A stretch of 14,974 nucleotides of DNA. Origin: DASRWD01 sp044507975. GTDB taxonomy: Bacteria > Deinococcota > Deinococci > Deinococcales > Trueperaceae. The position numbers and the translations under genes were made by a program. The stretch covers positions 1 to 14,974 of the forward strand of contig JBIQIQ010000051.1 in the NCBI GenBank assembly GCA_044507975.1, in the 5' to 3' direction. A model generated the notes under the pieces. That model was given only the letters and a program-made list of their open reading frames with translations, searched no databases and was not told where the DNA came from. Below, piece after piece: positions 8,703-14,974 of the stretch. Each line of letters starts with the position of its first letter. Position 1 is the stretch's first letter.

Positions 8703-10205
8703 TCAGGGCCGCTCACCGGTGGTCGCGGAGTCGGGGGTGAAGTACCGCCCCACGACGTCCGCGTACGTAGAACCTATGCCTCGTGATGCGAACGCGGCCT
8801 CGTCGGCGCGTGCGAACGCGGGAAGGGGCGCGGTCGTCGACGCCTCGGCCGAGCCGGGCCCGGCCTGAGGGACGAGCTCCATCTCGACGAAGCGGCCGTC
8901 CTCACGCTCGTTGGCCGGCAGGGAGGCGACGTCGCCCGCGCGCGTCTCGAGCTCCAGGAAGGCCTCGGAACCCATGCCGAAGTCGGCACCACCGTCGCCG
9001 GCGGCATCGCCGGCCGTGTCGTCCGACCTCTCGGCTGCGCCGACCGGGGCGCCGCCCCCCTCACCGTCGGCCCTGGCACCCGCAGGCTGCTCGGGGGCCG
9101 CTGCGTTGGGGTCGGCTTCGGCTCGTAACACTCCACCGTAGAAGTCGTCCGTGGCTCCCAGGTCGGTCCTGTCTCCACGCTCGGGCCGCACGCCAACCGC
9201 CTGCGGATCGGTCTCGAACTGCTCGGCCAGTACGCTCAACGAGCGGTAGTAGCCAGCGGAGGGGTCCGTTGCGGCGTCGGCTGCGCTCGGGCTGTGTTCC
9301 TGCGCCCCAGCCGGGGCCGCGGGAGCGGCCTGCTGGCCGTTCGCCTCGGTCCCGGCGAGGGGGCGATCCGATGATCCGAACGCCTCCTCGACGGCCTGGG
9401 CGAGAGACCCGCCGACCTGGAGCGATGCGGCCCGCAGGTGCGCGGAGAGCTCTTGCACGGTGCGGCCAGCCTCTTCGGCATCGATGGTCTCGGACCGTAC
9501 ACGGTCGGCGAGGTCCGAGAACGACGCTGCCAAGGCCCGGAGGTAAGCGCTGTCGTTCTGGGTGCCCACCAGGTCGAGGAGCTCGGCGACGGACGCGAGG
9601 GTGGCGGCATCGGGCTGCCCGGCGGCCTGGGCTGCCGGGCTGACACCCGATGCTTCGGGCGTCGGCGATCCTCGCCCGTGCGGGACCGGAACGGCGAGCA
9701 GCACTGCCGCGGCGGCCGCCGTCAAGGCCGTCCCGCGGGCGAGCCACGGGCCGCCGCGCCACCACCCTGCCGGCCGGACGTCGAGCGCTTCGGCGCGTTC
9801 GTCGACCTCGGCCAGCAGAGCCGCAGCGACGACGTTGGTGGGCCCACCGGCCCTCAGGACCTCCAAGGACGTCGCGAATCGCTGTGACTGCCCCAGCTGC
9901 CCGTCCACGCGGCGGGCTACCTGGAGCAGGGACGGGGACCGCACGGCAGCGATGATCAGGCCGACGACCAGGCCGGCTGCGGCAGCCGGGACCGCGGAGA
10001 GCAGGAGGTCGGGGCTGGAGGCCTGGAGGGGACCCGGCTGCCCGCCGAGCCATGCCCTACCCCAGGCTGCCGCGATCGCCGCACCAGCCCCGATTACGGC
10101 CAGCGCCGACGAGTCCAGGAGGGACCTGACCCACCAGCTACGTCGAGCGCTGCTCAGCGCCCGTACCAGGTTGTTTCCCAAGCCATGCTCGCCCTGTGCC
10201 AGCAC
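8703..10205 (-). CDS. three-helix membrane protein with long polar C-terminus, DUF4175-like N-terminus (tentative)
   Basis: The 500-residue product has predicted helices at about 33-49, 67-88 and 158-174. Between the last two, LLQVARRVDGQLGQSQRFATSLEVL resembles the amphipathic stretch of DUF4175-type proteins, often found beside MoxR/VWA genes; this is a pattern match only. Residues 180-500 are polar, rich in Ala, Gly, Asp and Glu, and partly helical (about 200-280), then low in complexity with many Pro/Ala/Gly runs, so probably extracytoplasmic and partly disordered. No cysteine or catalytic motif was noticed. The GTG start has GGAG five bases upstream. The gene opens the second block of the string after a 148-base spacer and ends 20 bases before MoxR, so it is likely a structural partner of the MoxR module. 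Its function is unknown. Confidence 0.85.
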   Translation of the reverse strand: MLAQGEHGLGNNLVRALSSARRSWWVRSLLDSSALAVIGAGAAIAAAWGRAWLGGQPGPLQASSPDLLLSAVPAAAAGLVVGLIIAAVRSPSLLQVARRVDGQLGQSQRFATSLEVLRAGGPTNVVAAALLAEVDERAEALDVRPAGWWRGGPWLARGTALTAAAAAVLLAVPVPHGRGSPTPEASGVSPAAQAAGQPDAATLASVAELLDLVGTQNDSAYLRALAASFSDLADRVRSETIDAEEAGRTVQELSAHLRAASLQVGGSLAQAVEEAFGSSDRPLAGTEANGQQAAPAAPAGAQEHSPSAADAATDPSAGYYRSLSVLAEQFETDPQAVGVRPERGDRTDLGATDDFYGGVLRAEADPNAAAPEQPAGARADGEGGGAPVGAAERSDDTAGDAAGDGGADFGMGSEAFLELETRAGDVASLPANEREDGRFVEMELVPQAGPGSAEASTTAPLPAFARADEAAFASRGIGSTYADVVGRYFTPDSATTGERP

Positions 10206-10353
10206 ATCAGCTCCGGTTCCCGTTCAGCAGCCTTCCCACGCAAGATATATCGGCTGTGCCGAGTCTACCTTGCCTGTCTCGGACTGGCAGCAGCGGGACC
10301 CGTAACACCGCGGGAGAAAGCGAGCGTCGATCACTCTCTCGAGCCGGCGGGAC
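10206..10353 (-). other. intergenic spacer, possible internal promoter region
   Basis: This is the largest non-coding stretch in the window. It separates the transporter block from the MoxR block and holds an unusually AT-rich octamer GATATATC (10244-10251). On the minus strand TATATC could be a -10 element about 40 bases before the GTG at 10205. No convincing -35 hexamer lies 16-18 bases further up. A 5-base hairpin (TCGGC-TGT-GCCGA, 10250-10262) is too weak to call a terminator. Confidence 0.25.
10211..10214 (-). promoter_or_regulatory. ribosome binding site supporting the GTG start at 10205
   Basis: The minus strand reads GGAG, then CTGAT, then GTG. The five-base spacing is good and favours this GTG over a TTG a few codons further in. 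Confidence 0.5.
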
Positions 10354-11110
10354 CTACCTCCCAGTGACCGCCATCCTGCGCATAGCCCAAGCGGCCAACA
10401 CGACGGCCACAGGAGCAGCGCCGAACGTGACCGCGAGGTCGGCTGCCATCGGCAGCTGCTGGAAGCGGAGGAGAACGTAACGCAGCAGGTCGAGCTGGTA
10501 GCTCACGGGGTTCACGTACACGAGCGCCTGGATCCAGCCCGGCAGCTGGACGACCCAGCCGCCGCCGATCGCGAAGATCCCGAGGCGCCTCAGCTCTTCC
10601 CGGNNNNNNNNNNNNNNNNNNNNNNNNNNNNNNNNNNNNNNNNNNNNNNNNNNNNNNNNNNNNNNNNNNNNNNNNNNNNNNNNNNNNNNNNNNNNNNNNN
10701 NNNTGGATGACCGATATGGTCGCCCCGCCCAGCAGCTTCCCCAGCGCCACCGACAACATCGGTGCCGGGGACACGAACACCTCCCGCATGATGCCGACCT
10801 GCTTGTCCCACACGAGCGCGATGGCGCTCTGCAGCGCAGCGAAGAGGACGTTGAGGACGATCACGCCGGGAAGGATGTACTGGGCGTAGCTGAACCCCTC
10901 GATCTCGCGCAGGGCCGCTCCGAGACCGAAGCCCAGGATCACCAACCACAGCACGGTTCGCGACAGGCCCCCGAACAGCTGCGACCGGTCGCGGGAGTAG
11001 CGGAGCATCTCGCGCCGCCACATGATCCAGACGACCGAGGGGGCTAGACCGCCCCACGAGCGCGGTCCCGTTCCGTGCGATCGGGTCGTCGAGACGGTCG
11101 GCGAGCTCAT
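10354..11110 (-). CDS. ABC-2 type permease, PedC-like (PQQ-catabolism-associated), interrupted by assembly gap
   Basis: The N-terminal 135 residues are a typical ABC-2 permease start: WRREMLRYSRDR, a helix VLWLVILGFGLGAAL, then YILPGVIVLNVLFAALQSAIALVWDKQVGIMREVFVSPAP. After the 100-N gap the correct reading frame is not the one that continues through the Ns. It is the frame giving LPGWIQALVYVNPVSYQLDLLRYVL and a final helix, ending MAVTGR and TAG at 10354-10356. NPxxY near the last helices is typical of DrrB/PedC-like permeases. The ATG overlaps the ATPase stop in ATGA. The protein should form the membrane channel with the neighbouring ATPase. The family (TIGR03861 in PQQ loci) is supported by context. 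The missing middle probably holds about 50-60 residues, judged from the usual length of about 260. Confidence 0.85.
10604..10703. other. assembly gap (100 N)
   Basis: Exactly 100 Ns, the usual placeholder for a gap of unknown size. The coding bases on both sides add up to 657, a multiple of three, so an intact permease needs a true gap length divisible by three; 100 itself would shift the frame. Confidence 0.98.
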
Positions 11111-12015
11111 CTGGTGTGCTCCCCGCCGCGCCTGGCGAAGCTCACCATGAGGTCGCGCGCCGTGGCCTCCTCGTCGCGCAGCTGCCGGCCGGTTAGGGAG
11201 ATGAAGACGTCCTCGAGGTCGCCCTCCTCACCGGCGTGCCGCGCCACGAGCTCCGCGGGGGCGCCGATCTCCACGAGCCGACCAGCGTCGATGATGGCGA
11301 CGCGATCGCACGCCTCCGCCTCGGGCAGGTTGTGAGTGGTCATGACGACCGTCAGCCCCTCCTTGCGAAGCGCGTCGATGCGCTCCCAGAGGTGCCTACG
11401 ACCCTGAGGGTCCAGCCCGAGGGTCGGCTCATCGAGGAACAGGACGCTGGGCTGGTGCATGAGGGCGCGCGCCAGCTCGAGGCGACGCTTCATACCCCCG
11501 GAGAAGCCGCGCACCTTCCTCTCGGCGGCCTCCGCCAGGGACGCCCACTCGAGGGCGCGTTGCACGGCCTCACGTCGCTGCCCGCCGACGATGCCGTAGA
11601 GGACCGCGTGGATGTCGAGGTTCTCACGGGCGGTAAGGCGTTCGTCGAGCGCGGGTTCCTGGAACACCATCCCCAGTACCTGCCTCACCCGCTGCGGCTG
11701 CCTGACGACGTCGAAGCCAGCCACGCTGGCCCGGCCGGACGTCGGGCCAACCAAGGTCGTGAGCATATGGATCGTTGTGGTCTTGCCGGCGCCGTTCGGG
11801 CCGAGGAGGGCGAAGAACTCGCCCTCCTCGACGCTGAAGCTCACCGAGTCGACGGCGACGATGTCGCCGTAGCGCCTACCGAGCTCATCGGCCGTTACCG
11901 CCACGGAGCGCTGCCTCCCTGAGAGGCTGTCGGTCCCCTCGGGTGGAACGGCGCGGGGCCCGCCGTTGGCCGCCTCGGCCGCCGGCGAGCCCCCGCGTTC
12001 AGGAGCGAACGTCAT
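11107..12015 (-). CDS. ABC transporter ATPase, DrrA-like (PQQ-catabolism-associated, PedB-type)
   Basis: This 302-residue protein has Walker A GPNGAGKT (72-79), Q-loop MVFQEPALDERLT (Q119), signature FSGGMKRRLELARAL (from 171), Walker B VLFLDE (191-196) and switch His H228 in TTH. The C-terminal LEDVFISLTGRQLRD places it with DrrA-type ATPases that pair with ABC-2 permeases and normally drive export. The first 38 residues are Gly/Pro/Ala-rich and not part of the domain; GTG at V38 is a possible alternative start, since the ATG has no clear ribosome site. It lies 27 bases after the helical protein gene and overlaps the permease by four bases. Its place between a propeller/binding-protein pair and the permease matches TIGR03864-type ATPases of PQQ-dependent alcohol loci. 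The substrate is unknown. Confidence 0.95.
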   Translation of the reverse strand: MTFAPERGGSPAAEAANGGPRAVPPEGTDSLSGRQRSVAVTADELGRRYGDIVAVDSVSFSVEEGEFFALLGPNGAGKTTTIHMLTTLVGPTSGRASVAGFDVVRQPQRVRQVLGMVFQEPALDERLTARENLDIHAVLYGIVGGQRREAVQRALEWASLAEAAERKVRGFSGGMKRRLELARALMHQPSVLFLDEPTLGLDPQGRRHLWERIDALRKEGLTVVMTTHNLPEAEACDRVAIIDAGRLVEIGAPAELVARHAGEEGDLEDVFISLTGRQLRDEEATARDLMVSFARRGGEHTR

Positions 12016-12042
12016 CGCTGCTTAGGCTAACCCGAAGTCGCC

Positions 12043-13107
12043 TCAGCCTCCGAGCGCCTCGGTTCCCTGCTGGAGGGACTCGAGCAGCTCGCCGCAGGTC
12101 GCGGCGGGATCGTCGGGGTACGGCTCGTCCTCTCGACCGGTCAGCGCGTCGAGCCGGACGGCGATCTCTGCGTGGATCTCGGGCGCCAGGAGGTCGAGGA
12201 GACGCCTGAGCGACTTGCGGTAAGGGTCTCGCACCGCGTTCACGTACTCCGTCGCCAGCTCGGTGTCGCCGGAGGAGTAGAGCTCGCACGCTTCGGCCGT
12301 CAGGCCGCCGAGGTGCTGGCCGAGGCGCGGCAGGTCACGGCCAGAGTAGAGCGAGGCGCCCGACACCTCCTCCAGGAGACCGACCAGCCGCTGAGCGGCG
12401 GCCTCGCCCTCCTCGGGGTTGGGGCTCAGCGTTTCGGGCGGCTCAGCCGTTGGGTACAGGTCGCCGAGCTGAGCGAGCATCTCCTCGACGTCCGACCTCT
12501 GCTGCTCGGTGGCCAGAGCGCTGAGCTCGCTCCAGTAGAAGTTGGTCCGTCGGAGCGCGGCCCAGCCGTTGGGGTACTCCCACAGCTCTTCCTCGACCGC
12601 GTCCTCGTAGGCCTCGGCAACGCCGTCGTCGGCAAGGATCAGGTCGGCCATCAAGGCGGCGATGTAGTCGGGGCTCGAGAGGGTCGCCTCGTCGAAGAGG
12701 ACGGCCTCGACACGGTCGAGCACTTCACGGGCGCTGCTCACGGCGGCGGCGTCGTACACGCCGTCCTCGGCCTGCTCGGTGACGAGCTCGAGTGCGGCCT
12801 CCAGCTCCGCTGCCAGGTCGGGATCTGCCTGCCGGAGGGTGCCGATGTAGCGGGTGGCATCGCGCTCCAGCATCTTCTCCACCTGCTCGAGGACGTCCTC
12901 GTTCAACGGCGCCTCGAGGGCGTCGACGAGCTCGAGCCGGACCCTGGTCATCTCGAGACCGTAGGCGCGGCTCTGCCGCATCGCCTCGTCGAAGAACGGG
13001 TCGGAGTCGTACTGGCTGACCTGCGCAAGACCAGCGGAACCCGCCAGGGTCAGCGCGCCAGCTGCCAGTAACGCGACTAGGGGCTTGCGGTAACGGTCAG
13101 TTGCCAC
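12043..13107 (-). CDS. secreted helical protein of unknown function
   Basis: The 354-residue product starts at GTG with GGGGTGAT about six bases upstream and has a signal peptide (MATDRYRKPLVALLAAGALTL through AGLAQ, cleavage near 28-29). The mature part is acidic and almost entirely helical, with Leu/Ala/Glu-rich amphipathic stretches. Two stretches look alike, one near residues 90-110 (ADPDLAAELEAALELVTE) and one near residue 305 (LAPEIHAEIAVRLDALTG), hinting at a repeated helical unit. The pattern faintly recalls the helical domain in front of FTR1-type iron permeases, but this is not a firm match. Two cysteines lie in the C-terminal third. The gene overlaps the propeller gene by 11 bases and precedes the ATPase by 27, so it is part of the transporter string and probably a periplasmic partner. 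No family was recognised. Confidence 0.88.
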   Translation of the reverse strand: MATDRYRKPLVALLAAGALTLAGSAGLAQVSQYDSDPFFDEAMRQSRAYGLEMTRVRLELVDALEAPLNEDVLEQVEKMLERDATRYIGTLRQADPDLAAELEAALELVTEQAEDGVYDAAAVSSAREVLDRVEAVLFDEATLSSPDYIAALMADLILADDGVAEAYEDAVEEELWEYPNGWAALRRTNFYWSELSALATEQQRSDVEEMLAQLGDLYPTAEPPETLSPNPEEGEAAAQRLVGLLEEVSGASLYSGRDLPRLGQHLGGLTAEACELYSSGDTELATEYVNAVRDPYRKSLRRLLDLLAPEIHAEIAVRLDALTGREDEPYPDDPAATCGELLESLQQGTEALGG

Positions 13108-14131
13108 CTGGGATCACCCCGATCTCGGCCGAGTGGGCGCCGCGGCCCGCCTCGATGCGATCGATGACGCAGAGGCACTCCGTGTCGATCACGCTGACGC
13201 TATCGGAGAGGCCATCGGCGGTGTAGACCTTCTGGCCGTCCGGCGTGATGGTGATGCCCCACGGGCGGCGGCCCATCTGCTCGCGGATCGTCGCGATCAC
13301 CTCGTTCGTCGAGGTGTCGATGGCGTAAACGGCGCTGGTGCCTCCGCCGGCGACGTAGATGCGGTCGGAGGTCGGGTCGACGGCGATCTCCACGGGACGC
13401 GAATCGAGGCCCAGGTTGATCGTCTCGATGACGGTGTGGGTCTCGGTGTCGACGACCGAGATCGTGCCGCCGATCTCTGCGGTGACGTAGGCGCGGCTGC
13501 CATCGTTCGAGAACTCGACGACGCGCGGCCTGTTGCCCACGAGGAAGTGCTTGACCACCGACAGGTTCTCGCGGTCGACGACTGTCACGGTGTGCGTCGC
13601 CTCGGCCGTGATGTAGACCCACCGGCCATCGGGGCTGACGGCTACACCTTCGGCCTCCACGCCGACGCGGAAGTTGGCGAGCTGCTCGCCGGATTCGACG
13701 TCGTAGCCCGCACCCTGAGCGATGGCCTCAAGAGCGGCCCAGATCTGGGTGCCATCGGGGCTGACCGCGACGCGCTCGGGGTTGCCGCCCGCGCGGAACT
13801 CACCGAGGACCTCGTTCGTACGCACGTCGATAGCGACGATCTTGTCCTCGGGCGTCTCGATGGTCGGGTTGAAGTCCGAGACCGATACGTAGATCGTGGC
13901 GCCGTCGGGGCTGACGGCCATGCCGCGCGGCCTCACCTCGCCGGGCCGACCCGAGATCGAGATCGTGTCGATGACCTCGTCCGTGGCCGTGTCGATGACG
14001 GTGATGTCGGCGCTGTACTCGTTGGCTACGTATATGCGGTACGAGTCCTGGGCCTGCGCGGCGCTCCAAGCGAGCCCGACGGCCAGGGCCAACCCCAGCG
14101 TCCTGTTCCTGATCCTGCTTCTTGCTCTCAT
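13097..14131 (-). CDS. secreted YVTN seven-bladed beta-propeller (PQQ-dependent catabolism-associated type)
   Basis: The chosen ATG at 14131 has GAGGAG just upstream and begins a clean signal peptide (MRARSRIRNRTLGLALAVGL, cleavage after AQA at about 27), giving 344 residues. A GTG at 14188 that overlaps the previous stop in GTGA would add 19 polar residues before the signal peptide and is less likely. The mature protein is about seven repeats of the type IYVANEYSADITVIDTATDEVI...VSPDG, filling it from end to end, so it is a stand-alone periplasmic propeller. This matches TIGR03866, which occurs in transport operons linked to PQQ-dependent alcohol oxidation. Repeat 7 has a CLC pair (DTECLCVID), not a heme motif. 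It sits between the binding protein and the helical protein. It may bind the transported compound or scaffold the complex. Confidence 0.93.
   Translation of the reverse strand: MRARSRIRNRTLGLALAVGLAWSAAQAQDSYRIYVANEYSADITVIDTATDEVIDTISISGRPGEVRPRGMAVSPDGATIYVSVSDFNPTIETPEDKIVAIDVRTNEVLGEFRAGGNPERVAVSPDGTQIWAALEAIAQGAGYDVESGEQLANFRVGVEAEGVAVSPDGRWVYITAEATHTVTVVDRENLSVVKHFLVGNRPRVVEFSNDGSRAYVTAEIGGTISVVDTETHTVIETINLGLDSRPVEIAVDPTSDRIYVAGGGTSAVYAIDTSTNEVIATIREQMGRRPWGITITPDGQKVYTADGLSDSVSVIDTECLCVIDRIEAGRGAHSAEIGVIPGGN
13113..13120 (-). promoter_or_regulatory. ribosome binding site for the GTG start at 13107
   Basis: The minus strand reads GGGGTGAT, then CCCAG, then GTG. It lies inside the end of the propeller gene and supports this start, which directly precedes the signal peptide. 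Confidence 0.45.
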
Positions 14132-14134
14132 GTT

Positions 14135-14140
14135 CTCCTC
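14135..14140 (-). promoter_or_regulatory. ribosome binding site deciding the propeller start
   Basis: The minus strand reads GAGGAG, then AAC, then ATG (14131-14129), so GAGG ends five bases before the start. It favours this ATG over the GTG at 14188. Confidence 0.55.
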
Positions 14141-14184
14141 TCGACCACCGGCCCTTGGCTCGGTGGATGGCGTAACCGTGCGCT

Positions 14185-14974
14185 TCACCGCCGGCAGCTG
14201 CTGGCGGCGGCCAGGTCACCGATCTGGTCGAGGCGTTCGACCGGGTCGGTGCCGGGCATGTAGATGGCGGGGAGCTCGCCGACCAGCAAGGCCAGCGTGA
14301 AGGGGTTGGTCTCGGCCTCGTCGATCTCAACGAGGTAGAGGGACTGCCTGAGCTGGCCGTCCCAGGGGCGGAACTGCGTACCTATGCCCTTCCAGACGTC
14401 GAAGACCGTCGTATCGGCCTCGAGGTAGCCGAGGACGGAGTCGGCATCCGTGCCGCCCCCGAAGAAGGCGGCTTCGTAGCCGAGCTTCACGGCCTGATAG
14501 ACGGCCCAAGCCGGCGCCTCCATGGGCTGGCTGTCGAAGCGGAGGCGATACCGGGCGTTGAGCTCGCGCGCGCCGTAGGCGTCGAGAGTCGCCTCCCAAG
14601 CGCTGGCCCTGTGGCCGGCACCGAGGCTCGGAGCCGCCTCGCGCGAAGCGACGTAGAAGGCGCGGGTCTGCGCCTCTGGATAGGGGAAGCCTGTGACCAC
14701 GGTCTCGAGGCCCTCAGCCTCCAGAGCCGCCAGGACCCTCAGCTGCTCGCCGGCGGGAAGGAGGAGCACGACGAGGTCAGCCCCGGAACGCCGGATCCTA
14801 TCCACGGCCTCCGAGAGGTCCGCACCCGGCGCGAGGGCGACGTCACCGACGCTGCGAGCCCCGAAGTGGCGCTCGCGCAGGCCGCGTTGGACGCGGTCCA
14901 GTTGCGCTTGCGATTCGGCGTCGTCGCCACGCACGAAGAACACATTGGCCCCCGTCGCCTCGGCCACATAGCCG
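14185..14974 (-). CDS. ABC substrate-binding protein, PQQ-dependent alcohol dehydrogenase system type, 5'-truncated
   Basis: The frame stays open to the window end (GYVAEATGANVFFVRGDD), so the gene starts outside and about 90-100 N-terminal residues with the signal peptide are missing; 262 residues are visible. The fold is a type 1 periplasmic binding protein (ADLVVLLLPAGEQLRVLAALE, then PMEAPAWAVYQAVKLGYEA). The motif FRPWDGQLRQSLYL is characteristic of TIGR03863, binding proteins of PQQ-dependent alcohol dehydrogenase loci. The only visible cysteine is third from the end, as in the paralogue at the left edge. The gene is followed by the propeller gene (53 bases to the preferred ATG, or a GTGA overlap to the alternative start). 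It is probably the receptor of the ABC-2 system encoded downstream. The ligand is unknown. Confidence 0.9.
   Translation of the reverse strand, partial: GYVAEATGANVFFVRGDDAESQAQLDRVQRGLRERHFGARSVGDVALAPGADLSEAVDRIRRSGADLVVLLLPAGEQLRVLAALEAEGLETVVTGFPYPEAQTRAFYVASREAAPSLGAGHRASAWEATLDAYGARELNARYRLRFDSQPMEAPAWAVYQAVKLGYEAAFFGGGTDADSVLGYLEADTTVFDVWKGIGTQFRPWDGQLRQSLYLVEIDEAETNPFTLALLVGELPAIYMPGTDPVERLDQIGDLAAASSCRR

Noticed and set aside
10250..10262. Small hairpin TCGGC-TGT-GCCGA as a terminator
   Set aside because: The stem is only five base pairs and no T-run follows on either strand.
10331..10353. Extension of the permease to a stop at 10331
   Set aside because: That tail arises only by reading in frame through the placeholder Ns; it is Arg/Pro-rich and not membrane-like, whereas another frame gives a normal permease end at 10354.
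13150..13175. CLC motif in the last propeller repeat as a cofactor site
   Set aside because: No CXXCH or other heme or metal motif surrounds it, and a chance Cys pair cannot be excluded.
13133..14263. Plus-strand open frame (376 codons) opposite the beta-propeller gene
   Set aside because: Its apparent Asp/Gly/Val repeats mirror the YVTN repeats of the real gene on the other strand.

Overview
The window is very GC-rich bacterial DNA with almost no non-coding space. Its long antisense open frames are shadows typical of high GC. A run of exactly 100 N inside one gene points to a draft or metagenome scaffold. The taxon cannot be fixed from sequence alone. Codon use and protein style would fit a high-GC lineage such as Deinococcota or Actinomycetota, but this is a guess.

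Left edge, + strand: the 3' part of a periplasmic binding protein (1-770) overlaps a secreted PQQ-type quinoprotein dehydrogenase (755-2476). The rest of the window is one tightly packed minus-strand gene string read from right to left. It begins with a second periplasmic binding protein of the type tied to PQQ-dependent alcohol oxidation (cut by the right edge). A secreted seven-bladed YVTN beta-propeller, an unrecognised secreted helical protein, a DrrA-like ABC ATPase and an ABC-2 permease (broken by the assembly gap) follow. A 148-base spacer then leads to a second block: a three-helix membrane protein, a MoxR AAA+ ATPase, a DUF58 protein and a very large membrane-anchored protein with several VWA domains. 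Several junctions are 4-base ATGA/GTGA overlaps, so translation is probably coupled. The last gene of the string converges on the quinoprotein gene and overlaps its 3' end by 38 bases.

The binding protein, propeller, ABC ATPase and permease match the transport set known from PQQ-dependent alcohol catabolism loci (the PedABC/TIGR03861-03866 type). MoxR, DUF58 and VWA proteins form the class of chaperone module that includes MxaR/MxaS/MxaC/MxaL, needed for metal insertion into methanol dehydrogenase. Finding both modules beside a quinoprotein suggests one periplasmic quinoprotein production or maturation locus. The most unusual points are three. The quinoprotein keeps the PQQ-stacking Trp but has changes at both classical metal ligands and at the catalytic Asp. 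The VWA protein looks like a fusion of two normally separate proteins. The helical secreted protein sits inside the transporter genes and has no recognised family. No c-type cytochrome, PQQ biosynthesis gene, RNA gene, mobile element or CRISPR array was seen.
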